This document shows, piece after piece, positions 42,431 to 51,644 of a DNA stretch of 64,000 nucleotides. Numbering within the stretch: position 1 is the first letter of the stretch; each line of letters begins with the position of its first letter. Source of the DNA: CALHVR01 sp963528625 (GTDB taxonomy: Bacteria; Fusobacteriota; Fusobacteriia; Fusobacteriales; Leptotrichiaceae); the NCBI GenBank assembly GCA_963528625.1, contig CAURVQ010000007.1, positions 1 through 64,000 of the forward strand, written 5' to 3'. The notes beneath the pieces were generated by a model, which saw nothing but the letters and a program-made list of their open reading frames with translations, searched no databases and was not told the origin of the DNA. A program made the position numbers and the translations under genes.

Positions 42431-43354
42431 ATGTTAAAAAATTATTTAGAAGTGAGTGAAGAAGTAAAACATGCATTAGAAAATAATATTCCTGTTGTTG
42501 CTTTAGAATCTACAATTATTTCACACGGAATGCCTTACCCTCAAAATGTTGAAACGGCATTAAAAGTAGAAAGTATTGTTAGAGAAAACGGATGCGTTCC
42601 TGCAACTACTGCAATTATTAACGGTAAATTAAAAGCTGGATTGTCTAAAGAGGAAATTGAATTGTTAGGAAAAGAAGGATTAAAAGTTTCAAAAGTTAGT
42701 AGAAGAGATATCCCTTACATTGTAGCTAATAAATTAAATGGTGCTTCAACTGTTGCCACTACAATGATTATTGCGTCATTAGCTGGAATCAAAATATTTG
42801 CAACTGGAGGAATTGGAGGTGTTCATAGAGGGGCTGAAACTACGATGGACATTTCTGCAGATTTACAAGAATTAGCAAATACTAATGTTGCTGTTGTTTG
42901 TGCTGGAGCAAAATCAATTTTAGATTTAGGTCTAACACTTGAATATTTGGAAACTAACGGAGTTCCTGTTTTAGGAAATCAAACAAAAGAATTACCAGCT
43001 TTCTATACTAGAAAAAGTGGTTTTGAATTAGATTATGCTATAAATTCTCCTGCAGAGTTCGCAAATGTTTTACAATCAAAATGGGATTTAGGTTTAAATG
43101 GAGGAGTTGTTATTGCAAATCCTATTCCTGAAGAATATTCTATGGATTATGATGTTATTTCTAAAGCTATAAATGAAGCTGTTGAAGAAGCTGAAAAATT
43201 AGGAATTCACGGAAAACAAACTACACCGTTCTTATTAGATAAAATTCAAAAAATTACAGCTGGAAAAAGTTTAGAAGCTAATATTCAATTAGTATTTAAT
43301 AATGTTAGACTAGCTACTCAAATTGCCACTGAATTATCAAAATTAAATAAATAA
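42431..43354 (+). CDS. psuG: pseudouridine-5'-phosphate glycosidase
   Basis: Breaks the C-C glycosidic bond of pseudouridine-5'-phosphate, giving uracil and ribose-5-phosphate. 307 residues with VVALESTIISHGMPYPQN, GASTVATTMIIASLAGI, FATGGIGGVHRGAETTMD and the active-site Lys in CAGAKSILDLGLTLEYLE. I use the ATG at 42431, preceded by GGAGTGAT; a GTG at 42422 overlapping the psuK stop is the alternative. Together with psuK it is a complete two-step catabolic unit for RNA-derived pseudouridine. Confidence 0.95.
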   Translation: MLKNYLEVSEEVKHALENNIPVVALESTIISHGMPYPQNVETALKVESIVRENGCVPATTAIINGKLKAGLSKEEIELLGKEGLKVSKVSRRDIPYIVANKLNGASTVATTMIIASLAGIKIFATGGIGGVHRGAETTMDISADLQELANTNVAVVCAGAKSILDLGLTLEYLETNGVPVLGNQTKELPAFYTRKSGFELDYAINSPAEFANVLQSKWDLGLNGGVVIANPIPEEYSMDYDVISKAINEAVEEAEKLGIHGKQTTPFLLDKIQKITAGKSLEANIQLVFNNVRLATQIATELSKLNK

Positions 43355-43360
43355 ATTTTA

Positions 43361-43395
43361 AAAGGTACTATTAAAATTCAATAGTACCTTTTTTA
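43361..43395 (+). terminator. terminator of psuK-psuG
   Basis: A 12-bp stem AAAGGTACTATT/AATAGTACCTTT followed by a T run. Its A-rich left flank also gives some activity for the converging mnmA gene. Confidence 0.88.
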
Positions 43396-43428
43396 TAGTC
43401 TTTATTAACTATTATCTAAAAAGTGACA

Positions 43429-44538
43429 TTATTTTATTATTTTATCTATTATTCCTCCACCTAAACATTCTTCACCATTATAAGCTACAACAATTTGCCC
43501 TAAAGTAACTGCTTTTTGTGGTTCGTCAAATATCACTTCATATTCATTTTCATTTATTTTATTTATTGTCGCTTTACTGTCATTTTGTCTATATCTAAAT
43601 TTTACAGTACATTTTAAAGGAAATGAAATTTCAATTGGATTTATAAAATTGAAATCTGTTGCAATTAAACCTTTTGAATAAAGTACAGAATTATCGCCTT
43701 GAGTTACAATCAATTCATTTTTCTCTAAATCTTTATCAACGACAAACCAAGGTTGACCATTTCCATCTTTTGGACTTCCAAGACCTATTCCCTTTCTTTG
43801 CCCGATTGTATAATACATTAATCCGTGATGTTTTCCCACGATATTTCCCTTAGTATCAACTATATTCCCGGCTGTTGCAGGCAAATATTTACTTAAAAAT
43901 TCATTAAAATTTCTTTCACCTATAAAGCAAATTCCCGTGCTATCTTTTTTCTTTGCCGTTGCCAAGTTATATTTTTCAGCAATTTCTCTTATCTCAGGTT
44001 TTGTATATTCTCCTATTGGAAATAATACTTTTTCTAATTGCTCTTGATTTAATTGACATAAAAAATAAGTTTGATCCTTATTATCATCAATTCCTCTTAA
44101 CATTGTAGACTTAATAGCTCCATCGTTTTGCATTTCGTGAATTATTCTTGCATAATGCCCTGTCGCTACATAATCTGCCCCTATTTTCATTGCATAATCT
44201 AAAAATGCTCTAAATTTTATTTCTTTATTACACATTACATCAGGATTTGGAGTTCTCCCTTTTTTATATTCATCTAAAAAATACGTAAATACTTTATCCC
44301 AATACTCTTTTACAAAATTTACAGTATAATATGGAATATCTAATTGTTCTGCTACTGCAATTACATCTTTGTAATCTTCATCTGCCGGACAAACTCCGTT
44401 TTCATCTGTTTCATCCCAATTTTTCATAAACACTCCAATCACTTCATACCCTTGTTCTTTTAAAAGTATTGCTGCAACTGAACTATCTACTCCACCAGAC
44501 ATTCCTAATACTACTTTTTTCTTTCTATTTTCTATCAT
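43429..44538 (-). CDS. mnmA: tRNA-specific 2-thiouridylase MnmA
   Basis: Thiolates U34 of Glu, Gln and Lys tRNAs. About 369 residues with the PP-loop GMSGGVDSSVAAILL, YVATGHYARI, the catalytic cysteines in DVMCNKEIKF and STGICFIGERNF, and the C-terminal beta-barrel. The start is uncertain: the ATG at 44538 is chosen from the family N-terminus, but no strong ribosome site is visible, and a TTG at 44559 extends the frame. Confidence 0.93.
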   Translation of the reverse strand: MIENRKKKVVLGMSGGVDSSVAAILLKEQGYEVIGVFMKNWDETDENGVCPADEDYKDVIAVAEQLDIPYYTVNFVKEYWDKVFTYFLDEYKKGRTPNPDVMCNKEIKFRAFLDYAMKIGADYVATGHYARIIHEMQNDGAIKSTMLRGIDDNKDQTYFLCQLNQEQLEKVLFPIGEYTKPEIREIAEKYNLATAKKKDSTGICFIGERNFNEFLSKYLPATAGNIVDTKGNIVGKHHGLMYYTIGQRKGIGLGSPKDGNGQPWFVVDKDLEKNELIVTQGDNSVLYSKGLIATDFNFINPIEISFPLKCTVKFRYRQNDSKATINKINENEYEVIFDEPQKAVTLGQIVVAYNGEECLGGGIIDKIIK

Positions 44539-44594
44539 TTCATTTAATTTACACAACAAAAAAGTTATGTATTCCTTTCTTTTTTATTTTATTA

Positions 44595-44623
44595 TTGACA
44601 ATCTTTTTTTTTAATTATAAAAT
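44595..44623 (+). promoter_or_regulatory. promoter of the TetR gene
   Basis: TTGACA, 17-nt spacer, TAAAAT. It lies about 30 nt before the ATG in the short gap shared with mnmA. Confidence 0.55.
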
Positions 44624-44653
44624 ATTTATATAACTTTTGCGAGGTATAATTTA

Positions 44654-45235
44654 ATGGATAAAGTAAATGCTAAAAAAAATAATGTTATTATTGAGAGTGC
44701 AAAACTCTTTTATTATAAAGGATACAAAAATACTGGCTTAACTGATATACTTACAGTTTGTAACATTCCTAAAGGCTCTTTTTACTATTATTTTAAAAAG
44801 GGAAAAGAAGAACTTTTAACTCATGTAATTGAATATCACACTGAAAATCTTATACATTTTTTCAATGATACCGTTGACGATTTATCAATTTACAAATTAA
44901 AAACTTTTTTCTTTCAATATTTAACGAATGTTGAAAACAACCTATTTCACGGCGGAAGTCCTTTAGGAAATCTTGCTAATGAATTAGGTGATATTAACGA
45001 AAATATTAGAAAAGAAATTTCTAATTCATACCGAAAAATTGAACTACGATTTTCATATTTTCTTACAACATTGCAAAATGCCTACCCTGAAAAATATAAA
45101 CATATTAAACCGGAAATTTATGCACGAATTTTAATTTCACTGCTTGAAGGAACAATGTTAAAATTAAAATTAGAAAAAAATAATACTGCTCTAAAAGATT
45201 TTTTACACTTTTTTGATATTATGTTTAACAAATAG
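44654..45235 (+). CDS. TetR/AcrR-family transcriptional regulator
   Basis: A 193-residue regulator. The N-terminal HTH is clear: IIESAKLFYYKGYKNTGLTD then ILTVCNIPKGSFYYYFKKGK. The recognition-helix loop carries one extra residue (FKKGKEELL) compared with the usual FKSKEEL. The C-terminal ligand-binding domain is all-helical and has the form of the YxaF/LmrA-like subgroup. It stands alone; no obvious target operator was found in the mnmA-tetR gap. The ribosome site is GAGGT. Confidence 0.9.
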   Translation: MDKVNAKKNNVIIESAKLFYYKGYKNTGLTDILTVCNIPKGSFYYYFKKGKEELLTHVIEYHTENLIHFFNDTVDDLSIYKLKTFFFQYLTNVENNLFHGGSPLGNLANELGDINENIRKEISNSYRKIELRFSYFLTTLQNAYPEKYKHIKPEIYARILISLLEGTMLKLKLEKNNTALKDFLHFFDIMFNK

Positions 45236-45263
45236 CACATTAATTTGTGCTATTTTATTTTTT
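45231..45263 (+). terminator. terminator of the TetR gene
   Basis: A 9-bp stem AATAGCACA/TGTGCTATT overlapping the stop codon, then a T-rich tract. Confidence 0.8.
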
Positions 45264-45275
45264 ATCCTACTTCTT

Positions 45276-46298
45276 TTACTCTTTTAATTCTTTTAAATAC
45301 ATCAATACTTTCTCTATTATTTCTTCAGCCGATATATTTTCTGTCCTAAATCCTGCTGCTTTAATGTGTCCTCCACCACCAAAAATTGTAGCCATTTTAT
45401 TTACATCATATCTATCGTTTGCCCTGAAACTTCCTTTAATACCACCTTTTTCATCATCACGAATAAATAGTGAAAGCTCCGTATCTTCAATTTTTAATAA
45501 CATTTCTACAATTCCATTTGTATCATCTTTATCAATCCCATATTGTTCAATTTTCTCTTTTGATAAATAATAATATCTAAACTTAAATTCGTTATTTGTT
45601 ATTTTATTTTTATATACTTCTCCAACTATATCAACTTTTTTTTCGCTTATTTCAAAAATTATGTTTGCAATTTTATGATTATTAGTTCCCGCTTTCATAA
45701 TTTCACTACAAACAAAAAATGTATTTGCTGTTACATTATCGTGTCTAAAATTCCCAGTGTCATTTATTATTCCCAAATACATAAAGTCAGCTATTTTTTT
45801 ACTCAATTTTATACCAAATAAATCTAAAAATTGATATACTAATTCTGATGTAGAACAAATATCTTCCACATAATTATAATCAGCATGTTCTGTATTACTA
45901 ATATGATGGTCAATATTTATACTTTCTTTTGCTCTATTTTTAAAAATTATACTTTGTCCATATCTTTCTGCATTAGCACAATCTAAACTTATGAATAAAT
46001 CATATTCCTTATCACTTGTAATATCTTCTATTCTTTTTATCAAACTATTTTCTTCAACAAAATGCCTCATATATCTAGGTAATTTATCATCAATTACAAT
46101 ATCACATTTTATATAATTTTTTTTATCTTCAATATATTTTTCATTATATTGCTCTATCATATAGTAAAAAGCTAATATAGATCCTAAAGCATCACCGTCT
46201 GGATTTATATGTGCTGTAATTAAAATATTTTTTGAATTTTTAATTTTTTCAACAATTTCTTTAGGCGTTGTATTTCCTTTATATTTTTTTTCAATCAT
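45276..46298 (-). CDS. nrnA: DHH/DHHA1 phosphoesterase (NrnA-like nano-RNase / pAp phosphatase)
   Basis: Mn2+-dependent phosphoesterase that degrades very short RNAs and 3'-phosphoadenosine-5'-phosphate. 340 residues with ITAHINPDGDALGS, ISLDCANAERYG, NIDHHISN (the DHH motif), GIINDTGNFRH and the DHHA1 GGGGHIKAAGF. The start overlaps the previous gene by the TAATG arrangement (stop and start share bases), so translation is coupled. It ends the long minus-strand series that begins at alaS. Confidence 0.92.
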   Translation of the reverse strand: MIEKKYKGNTTPKEIVEKIKNSKNILITAHINPDGDALGSILAFYYMIEQYNEKYIEDKKNYIKCDIVIDDKLPRYMRHFVEENSLIKRIEDITSDKEYDLFISLDCANAERYGQSIIFKNRAKESINIDHHISNTEHADYNYVEDICSTSELVYQFLDLFGIKLSKKIADFMYLGIINDTGNFRHDNVTANTFFVCSEIMKAGTNNHKIANIIFEISEKKVDIVGEVYKNKITNNEFKFRYYYLSKEKIEQYGIDKDDTNGIVEMLLKIEDTELSLFIRDDEKGGIKGSFRANDRYDVNKMATIFGGGGHIKAAGFRTENISAEEIIEKVLMYLKELKE

Positions 46299-46933
46299 TA
46301 CTTACCTACCGTTCTAACAAAATATTTTGATCCCACTCGTTTTACTTGCTTTTCAATTTCTGCAAATTTTTCTGCATCTGCTGTAACGACAGACACAACT
46401 TGATACGATACTTTTCCATTTTCTTTTACAATATTCACTCTAAAATTTTTACCCAATCTTGCCGCTTCTTCTTTTGCCGCTTTTTCTGATTTTAATGTTG
46501 CTGCATGAATATATTTTTTTACTGTTTTAGCTTGATTTTTATTTTCTGTCTTAGTCAATTTATCTTTTTCATTTTGCTGTTTCTTTACATTTTCAGCTAA
46601 TTCATTTTCATTTTGAGTTATTTTATTTTGATTTTCCTCATTTTGGATATTTTCATCTTCATTATTTTCACTTTTATTTATTTGCTCTTCATTCTGTTTT
46701 TGTTCATTTTCATCTACTTGAACTACATTTTCTTGATTTTGTTGATTTATAATATTTTTTATTTTTTCATCATTTATAAAATCACTTTTTCGTATTGATA
46801 TAGTTTGCATTATTTCTTTTGTATTTTCTTCTCTTTCTGCATTTAGTTTTTTAAATTGATTAAACATAAAAATTACATAAATTACAACAATAATTGCTCG
46901 GATTATTTTATACCCATCTAAACGATATGCCAT
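46298..46933 (-). CDS. membrane-anchored SPOR-domain protein
   Basis: A 211-residue protein with a single N-terminal membrane helix (IIRAIIVVIYVIFMFNQF, about 10-27), a long low-complexity linker rich in Gln, Asn, Glu and Lys (about 60-135) and a C-terminal SPOR-like peptidoglycan-binding domain (last ~70 residues, IHAATLKSEKAAKEEAARLG then FRVNIVKENGKVSYQVVS). Such proteins gather at the division septum by binding denuded glycan. GAGG supports the ATG at 46933 over an upstream TTG. It is coupled to the phosphoesterase gene. Confidence 0.78.
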   Translation of the reverse strand: MAYRLDGYKIIRAIIVVIYVIFMFNQFKKLNAEREENTKEIMQTISIRKSDFINDEKIKNIINQQNQENVVQVDENEQKQNEEQINKSENNEDENIQNEENQNKITQNENELAENVKKQQNEKDKLTKTENKNQAKTVKKYIHAATLKSEKAAKEEAARLGKNFRVNIVKENGKVSYQVVSVVTADAEKFAEIEKQVKRVGSKYFVRTVGK

Positions 46934-46958
46934 TTTTCCTCTTTTCAAATGTTATTTA

Positions 46959-47630
46959 TTATAATATATTTTTTATAATTTCAACTGAATTTTTTGCTGC
47001 TTTTTTTACAAATTCATGATACTCTATTCCTGACGCATCAGATACTGAATCTGAAATTGATCTTACTATTAAAAACGGTACACCTAATCTATAACAAACT
47101 TGTGCCACTGATCCGCTTTCCATGTCAACACATAAAGCTTGAAACTCATTTCCTAAAGATATTTTTTTATCTTTCCCAGATACAAATTGATCTCCTGTTA
47201 TTATTTTACCATAAGATAAATTTATTTTCGTATTAATATTTTTTGCTTTATTTATTAATTCTTCGTCACTTTTAAATCCTAATGTCGCCATTTGTGGAAT
47301 TTGCCCTTTTGGATAACCAAATTCTGTCGCATCAACATCATATTGTATTATTTCCGTTCCAATTACAACATCTCCAACATTTACACTTTCATGTAACGAC
47401 CCTGCAACTCCCGAAAATATCACTCTTGACACATTAAATTTATCAATCAATAATGTTGCTGTTATTGCTGCATTTACTTTTCCAATTCCAGATTGAACAA
47501 ATACCACTTTTTGGTCATTAATTTCTCCTTCATAAAAATGTATTCCATAAATTGTTTTTTCTGATATATTTTTCATTTCATTCCTTATAGCTTCAGCTTC
47601 TTCCAAAACTGCTCCAATTATTCCTATCAT
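46959..47630 (-). CDS. mtnN: 5'-methylthioadenosine/S-adenosylhomocysteine nucleosidase
   Basis: Hydrolyses MTA, SAH and 5'-deoxyadenosine, recycling SAM by-products. 223 residues with MIGIIGAVLEEAEAI (catalytic Glu region), FSGVAGSLHESVNVGDVVIG, VDMESGSVAQVCYRLGVPF and the catalytic Asp in RSISDSV. The ribosome site is AAAGGAG. It is in the same run as accA (80 nt upstream) and the SPOR gene. Confidence 0.96.
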   Translation of the reverse strand: MIGIIGAVLEEAEAIRNEMKNISEKTIYGIHFYEGEINDQKVVFVQSGIGKVNAAITATLLIDKFNVSRVIFSGVAGSLHESVNVGDVVIGTEIIQYDVDATEFGYPKGQIPQMATLGFKSDEELINKAKNINTKINLSYGKIITGDQFVSGKDKKISLGNEFQALCVDMESGSVAQVCYRLGVPFLIVRSISDSVSDASGIEYHEFVKKAAKNSVEIIKNIL

Positions 47631-47709
47631 TATTACTCCTTTTTCAACTAATTATAAAAAAACTATACCAAATTGCAATTTTTATTACTTTCTGATATAG
47701 ATATTTTTT

Positions 47710-48669
47710 TTAGATATTCTCTATTGGCTCAAAAAATTTACCCATATTTCTAAATTTATTGTATCTTTTTTCTAATAATTCTTCAATTGTCAATTTATCT
47801 ATTTTTTTAAATTCTTTTACAACTGCATTTTTTAAATTTTTAGCCATTTTCTGTAAATCTCTATGAGCTCCGCCTACCGGTTCTTCTATTATTTCATCAA
47901 TTACTCCAAAATTTCTAAGACTTATCGCATCCATTTTCAAACTTTTTGCTGCTTCTGCTGCCTTTGTTGAATCATTAAATAAAATTGAAGCACATCCTTC
48001 CGGTGAAATTACAGAATAAACACTATTTTCCAGCATAAGAACAGAATCTGCCACTCCTATTCCTAAAGCTCCTCCTGATCCTCCTTCACCAATTATAACT
48101 GATACTATCGGAACTTTAAGTCCAAACATTTCAGATAAATTTTTAGCAATAGCTTCTCCTTGACCTTTTTCCTCAGCTTCAATGCCCGGATATGCACCTG
48201 CTGTATCAATCAATGTCAATATTGGCATTTTAAATCTCTCTGCCATTCTCATAAGTCTTAAAGCTTTTCTATATCCTTCCGGACTTGCCATTCCAAAATT
48301 TCTAAAAATGTTAGATTCCATATCTCTACCTTTTTGATGTCCAATTATCATAATTTTGTACCCATCAACTGTCGCTAATCCTCCAACTATCGCATGGTCA
48401 TCTTTTGACAATCTATCTCCATGCAATTCCACAAAATCTGTACATAATTCATTTATATAATCTAAAGTGTACGGTCTTTGAGGGTTTCTTGAAATTTGTA
48501 TTCTTTCCCACGAATCTAATTCTGTTTCAGAAAATTCTAAATATTTTTCTTCCAATTTTTTTGATAATTCTTTAATTTGTTTAGAAAAATCAATACTTTG
48601 TTCCTCCGAAAAACGCTTCAATTCCTCTATTTTTACTTCTAATTCCTTAATTTCATCTTTTATACTCAT
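47710..48669 (-). CDS. accA: acetyl-CoA carboxylase carboxyltransferase subunit alpha
   Basis: With AccD transfers CO2 from carboxybiotin to acetyl-CoA, the first step of fatty acid synthesis. 319 residues from the ATG at 48669, which has GGAGG upstream (a TTG 12 nt earlier is unlikely). It shows ISRNPQRPYTLDYI, LHGDRLSKDDHAIVGG and the oxyanion-type IGEGGSGGALGIGV. It starts 13 nt after accD; accB and accC are not in the window. Confidence 0.96.
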   Translation of the reverse strand: MSIKDEIKELEVKIEELKRFSEEQSIDFSKQIKELSKKLEEKYLEFSETELDSWERIQISRNPQRPYTLDYINELCTDFVELHGDRLSKDDHAIVGGLATVDGYKIMIIGHQKGRDMESNIFRNFGMASPEGYRKALRLMRMAERFKMPILTLIDTAGAYPGIEAEEKGQGEAIAKNLSEMFGLKVPIVSVIIGEGGSGGALGIGVADSVLMLENSVYSVISPEGCASILFNDSTKAAEAAKSLKMDAISLRNFGVIDEIIEEPVGGAHRDLQKMAKNLKNAVVKEFKKIDKLTIEELLEKRYNKFRNMGKFFEPIENI

Positions 48670-48682
48670 CTTTTCCTCCAAA

Positions 48683-49534
48683 CTATACTAATTTCTCAAT
48701 TATATTATAGATTGTTGTTTTTAAATCTTTTCTTTCAGCTATAACATCAACCATTCCATGTTCCAATAAAAATTCTGCTCTTTGAAACCCTTTTGGTAAT
48801 TTTTGATTTACTGTTTGTTCTATAACTCTAGGCCCTGCAAATGCAATCAATGTATTTGGCTCTGTTACAATTACATCTCCTAACATTGCAAATGAAGCAG
48901 TTACTCCTCCAGTTGTTGGATCTACAGGTACAGATATAAACGGTATCCCCGCTTCATTTAATTTTTTTACAGCTCCTGAAGTTTTTGCCATTTGCATTAA
49001 AGATAAAATCCCTTCTTGCATTCTTGCTCCACCTGAACTAGATACTACAATTACCGGTATTTTTTTCTCAAGCCCTCTTTCCAAAGCTCTCGTCACTTTT
49101 TCACCAACAACAGAACCCATACTTCCACCCATAAAGTTAAATTCCATTGCAGCAATACTTACTTCTATGCCGTTTATTTTACCAATTCCACTTAAAACTC
49201 CATCAAGCATTCGGCTTTTCTCTCTCGCTATTTCAAGTTTATTTTTATAATCTGGGAATTCTAAATAATCTTGTGAATTTAATAGCATATCTTCTTCTAT
49301 AAATGTTTCATCATCAATTAATAACTCTATTCTCTCAAAAGCCGTTAATCTAAAATACGAACCACATTTGGTACATATATTTAAGTTTTTTTTCAAATCT
49401 TCATTATAAATTATTTCATTACATTTTGGACATTTTTTCCATTTATTATCATCTACTACATCTACTGTTAAACTTGATTTTGATGTTAATACAGCATATT
49501 TATTTTTACTTTTTTTTCTAGAAAATAATCCCAT
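48683..49534 (-). CDS. accD: acetyl-CoA carboxylase carboxyltransferase subunit beta
   Basis: Partner of AccA. 283 residues with the N-terminal Cys4 zinc ribbon (Cys35, Cys38, Cys54, Cys57) and the crotonase-fold motifs MGGSMGSVVGEKVTRALE, SSSGGARMQEGILSLMQMAK and PTTGGVTASFAMLGD. A GAGGTG ribosome site precedes the ATG. A TATAAT with an upstream TG lies at 49592-49597, about 60 nt before the start. Confidence 0.97.
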   Translation of the reverse strand: MGLFSRKKSKNKYAVLTSKSSLTVDVVDDNKWKKCPKCNEIIYNEDLKKNLNICTKCGSYFRLTAFERIELLIDDETFIEEDMLLNSQDYLEFPDYKNKLEIAREKSRMLDGVLSGIGKINGIEVSIAAMEFNFMGGSMGSVVGEKVTRALERGLEKKIPVIVVSSSGGARMQEGILSLMQMAKTSGAVKKLNEAGIPFISVPVDPTTGGVTASFAMLGDVIVTEPNTLIAFAGPRVIEQTVNQKLPKGFQRAEFLLEHGMVDVIAERKDLKTTIYNIIEKLV

Positions 49535-49638
49535 TTTTTCACCTCATTTAATTTTTAATTAACATGAATTTATTACTTTATTGCAAATTATATTATAACA
49601 TATTTTTTTTAAAATAACTAATCACAAATATTATTTGC

Positions 49639-50523
49639 TTATACAAAATATTTATTTTTTAATTCAAAAACATATTCGTCAAATGCAATATAATAACAAC
49701 ACAAATAAAATATTTTCACCATATCTCTTTTACCATACTTTCTATCTCCTATTATTGGAAATCCTTTATTAGATAATTGAGCTCTTATTTGATGTTTTCT
49801 TCCTGTAATAAGTTTGACCTCAAGATATGATTTTTCTTTTATATTTTCTAAATTTTTTATCTCCATATTTTCAATTTTTGTAAATTGACTTACACTTAAT
49901 TTGACATTTTTTCTTTCATTATTATAAACTTTTACTCTATCTTCTGTTGTCTCTAAATAATTTTTTATTTCAAAATTTTTTTCATTTATTATTCCATGCA
50001 CTACAGTTATATATTTTTTGGTTACTTCATTATTTCTAATTTTTTCTGAAATATACCTTAAAAATTTCATTGTTTTACACGCAATTACAAGCCCTGATGT
50101 TTCTAAATCAAGTCTATTTGCAAAATTTATATCATTATTTTGAAACATATCTTTATAAATTTCAGATAACCCAAAATCATGCCCTGTCCCTTTATGCATC
50201 GGTATATCATTCGGCTTATTTACAATAAAAAATTCATCATTTTCAAAAATTATAATATCTTTATATTTTTTTTTATTATAATTTAAGTTTGTTTTTTCTT
50301 TATTTTTTCCCAATTTTTGAACATTTAGATATTTTATTTGTATATTATCATTCAATAAAAGTCTATAATTTTCTTTTATTTTTTTACCATTTACTCGTAC
50401 ATCTCCTTTTTTTAACGCTTGAAATATACGTGACATTGTTTCATTTTTACACATTTTTTTCAAATATCTATCTATTCTCATATTTTCAGTTTCACTATTT
50501 ACAATATCTTCAAAAAAAATCAT
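49639..50523 (-). CDS. RluA/RluC/RluD-family pseudouridine synthase
   Basis: Isomerises uridines in 23S rRNA, probably. 294 residues: N-terminal S4 RNA-binding domain (MRIDRYLKKMC then GDVRVNGKKIKENYRL) and a catalytic domain with the Asp motif ANRLDLETSGLVIACKT, IPMHKGTGHD and the GRKHQIRAQLSNKGFPIIGD block. The target site cannot be assigned; RluC-like is the closest in layout. It follows rodA by 12 nt with AGGAG at its start. It makes an interesting functional pairing with psuK-psuG, which consume free pseudouridine, but the two loci are not linked. Confidence 0.92.
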   Translation of the reverse strand: MIFFEDIVNSETENMRIDRYLKKMCKNETMSRIFQALKKGDVRVNGKKIKENYRLLLNDNIQIKYLNVQKLGKNKEKTNLNYNKKKYKDIIIFENDEFFIVNKPNDIPMHKGTGHDFGLSEIYKDMFQNNDINFANRLDLETSGLVIACKTMKFLRYISEKIRNNEVTKKYITVVHGIINEKNFEIKNYLETTEDRVKVYNNERKNVKLSVSQFTKIENMEIKNLENIKEKSYLEVKLITGRKHQIRAQLSNKGFPIIGDRKYGKRDMVKIFYLCCYYIAFDEYVFELKNKYFV

Positions 50524-50535
50524 ATTTCTCCTATT

Positions 50536-51642
50536 TTATTCTTCTACATTTATTTTTATACTCTCTACAAGTCCTATCATTATAAATGCGGCAAGAAACG
50601 AACTTCCACCATAACTCATAAATAACAAAGGCTTCCCTGTTACAGGCACTACACCTATTGTCATTCCTATATTTACAATAACATGCATAAAAAATATTCC
50701 ACTTATTCCATACAATATGAGTTTCCCAAATTGATCGTGAATAAAACTACTTACTTGCATTATTTCAAATATTAGTAAAAAATATAATAAAATTACACCT
50801 GTTGAGCCAACAAATCCCCACTCTTCAGAAATTACCGAAAATATGAAATCAGTTTGTGCTTCCGGTAAAAACTCTAATCTGCTTTGGCTTCCTTGAAATA
50901 CTCCTGCCCCTGAAAAGCCTCCTGCTCCTACCGAAATTTTTGATTGAGTTACATGCCAACCACTTCCCTGTACATCAGCTTCGGGATTTAAAAATGTCGT
51001 TACTCTCGTTCTTTGATAATCACTTAATACAAATTTATATACAGGATACAATGATACAACAACTAAAAATCCAATAAGCCATATAGGTTTCATATTTGCT
51101 CCATACAAAAATATCATTGTCAAATAAGCAACTACTGTTATAAGTGTTGTTCCTAAATCTGGCTGGAATAAAATTAAAGCTAGTAAAGGTGTTACTGGAA
51201 CTACTGCCATTGCAATATCTTTTAAATTATTTATTCCTTTTTGATATTTTTCTACAATCCAAAATGCTATTATTATAACTATTGCTATTTTCACAAATTC
51301 TGATGGCTGTAATTGAAATGGTCCTATCTTTAACCACCTTTGTGCTCCCAATGTTTTTTTCCCTGCAAAGCGAACTAATAAAAGCATTAATGCACTTCCA
51401 CCATATAAATACCAAATATATTTTTTAAAAATTTTATAATCTATAAATGATAAAGTTACGACAAGTACACTCCCAATTCCTATCCATAATAAATTTTGAA
51501 ATACAAATTTTTGTGATCTCGTTGCACTATAAACAAATATTGTACTAATCGTTACAAGTGCATACACATATAAAAGTAATATTTTATTTGCTCTAAGCCA
51601 ATTTATTTTTATTGTTTCTAATACTTTTCTATCTTGAAACAT
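50536..51642 (-). CDS. rodA: RodA, SEDS-family peptidoglycan glycosyltransferase
   Basis: Polymerises glycan strands for cell elongation with a class B PBP. 368 residues, about ten membrane helices. Hallmarks: GAQRWLKIGPFQLQPSEFVK near 95-115, PDLGTTLI, GSQSRLEFLPEAQTDFIFSV and SEEWGFVGS, and the C-terminal GKPLLFMSYGGSSFL. RodA is preferred over FtsW on the compact length and on the rod shape of Leptotrichiaceae. It is 2 nt downstream of the M16 gene. Confidence 0.92.
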   Translation of the reverse strand: MFQDRKVLETIKINWLRANKILLLYVYALVTISTIFVYSATRSQKFVFQNLLWIGIGSVLVVTLSFIDYKIFKKYIWYLYGGSALMLLLVRFAGKKTLGAQRWLKIGPFQLQPSEFVKIAIVIIIAFWIVEKYQKGINNLKDIAMAVVPVTPLLALILFQPDLGTTLITVVAYLTMIFLYGANMKPIWLIGFLVVVSLYPVYKFVLSDYQRTRVTTFLNPEADVQGSGWHVTQSKISVGAGGFSGAGVFQGSQSRLEFLPEAQTDFIFSVISEEWGFVGSTGVILLYFLLIFEIMQVSSFIHDQFGKLILYGISGIFFMHVIVNIGMTIGVVPVTGKPLLFMSYGGSSFLAAFIMIGLVESIKINVEE

Positions 51643-51644
51643 TT

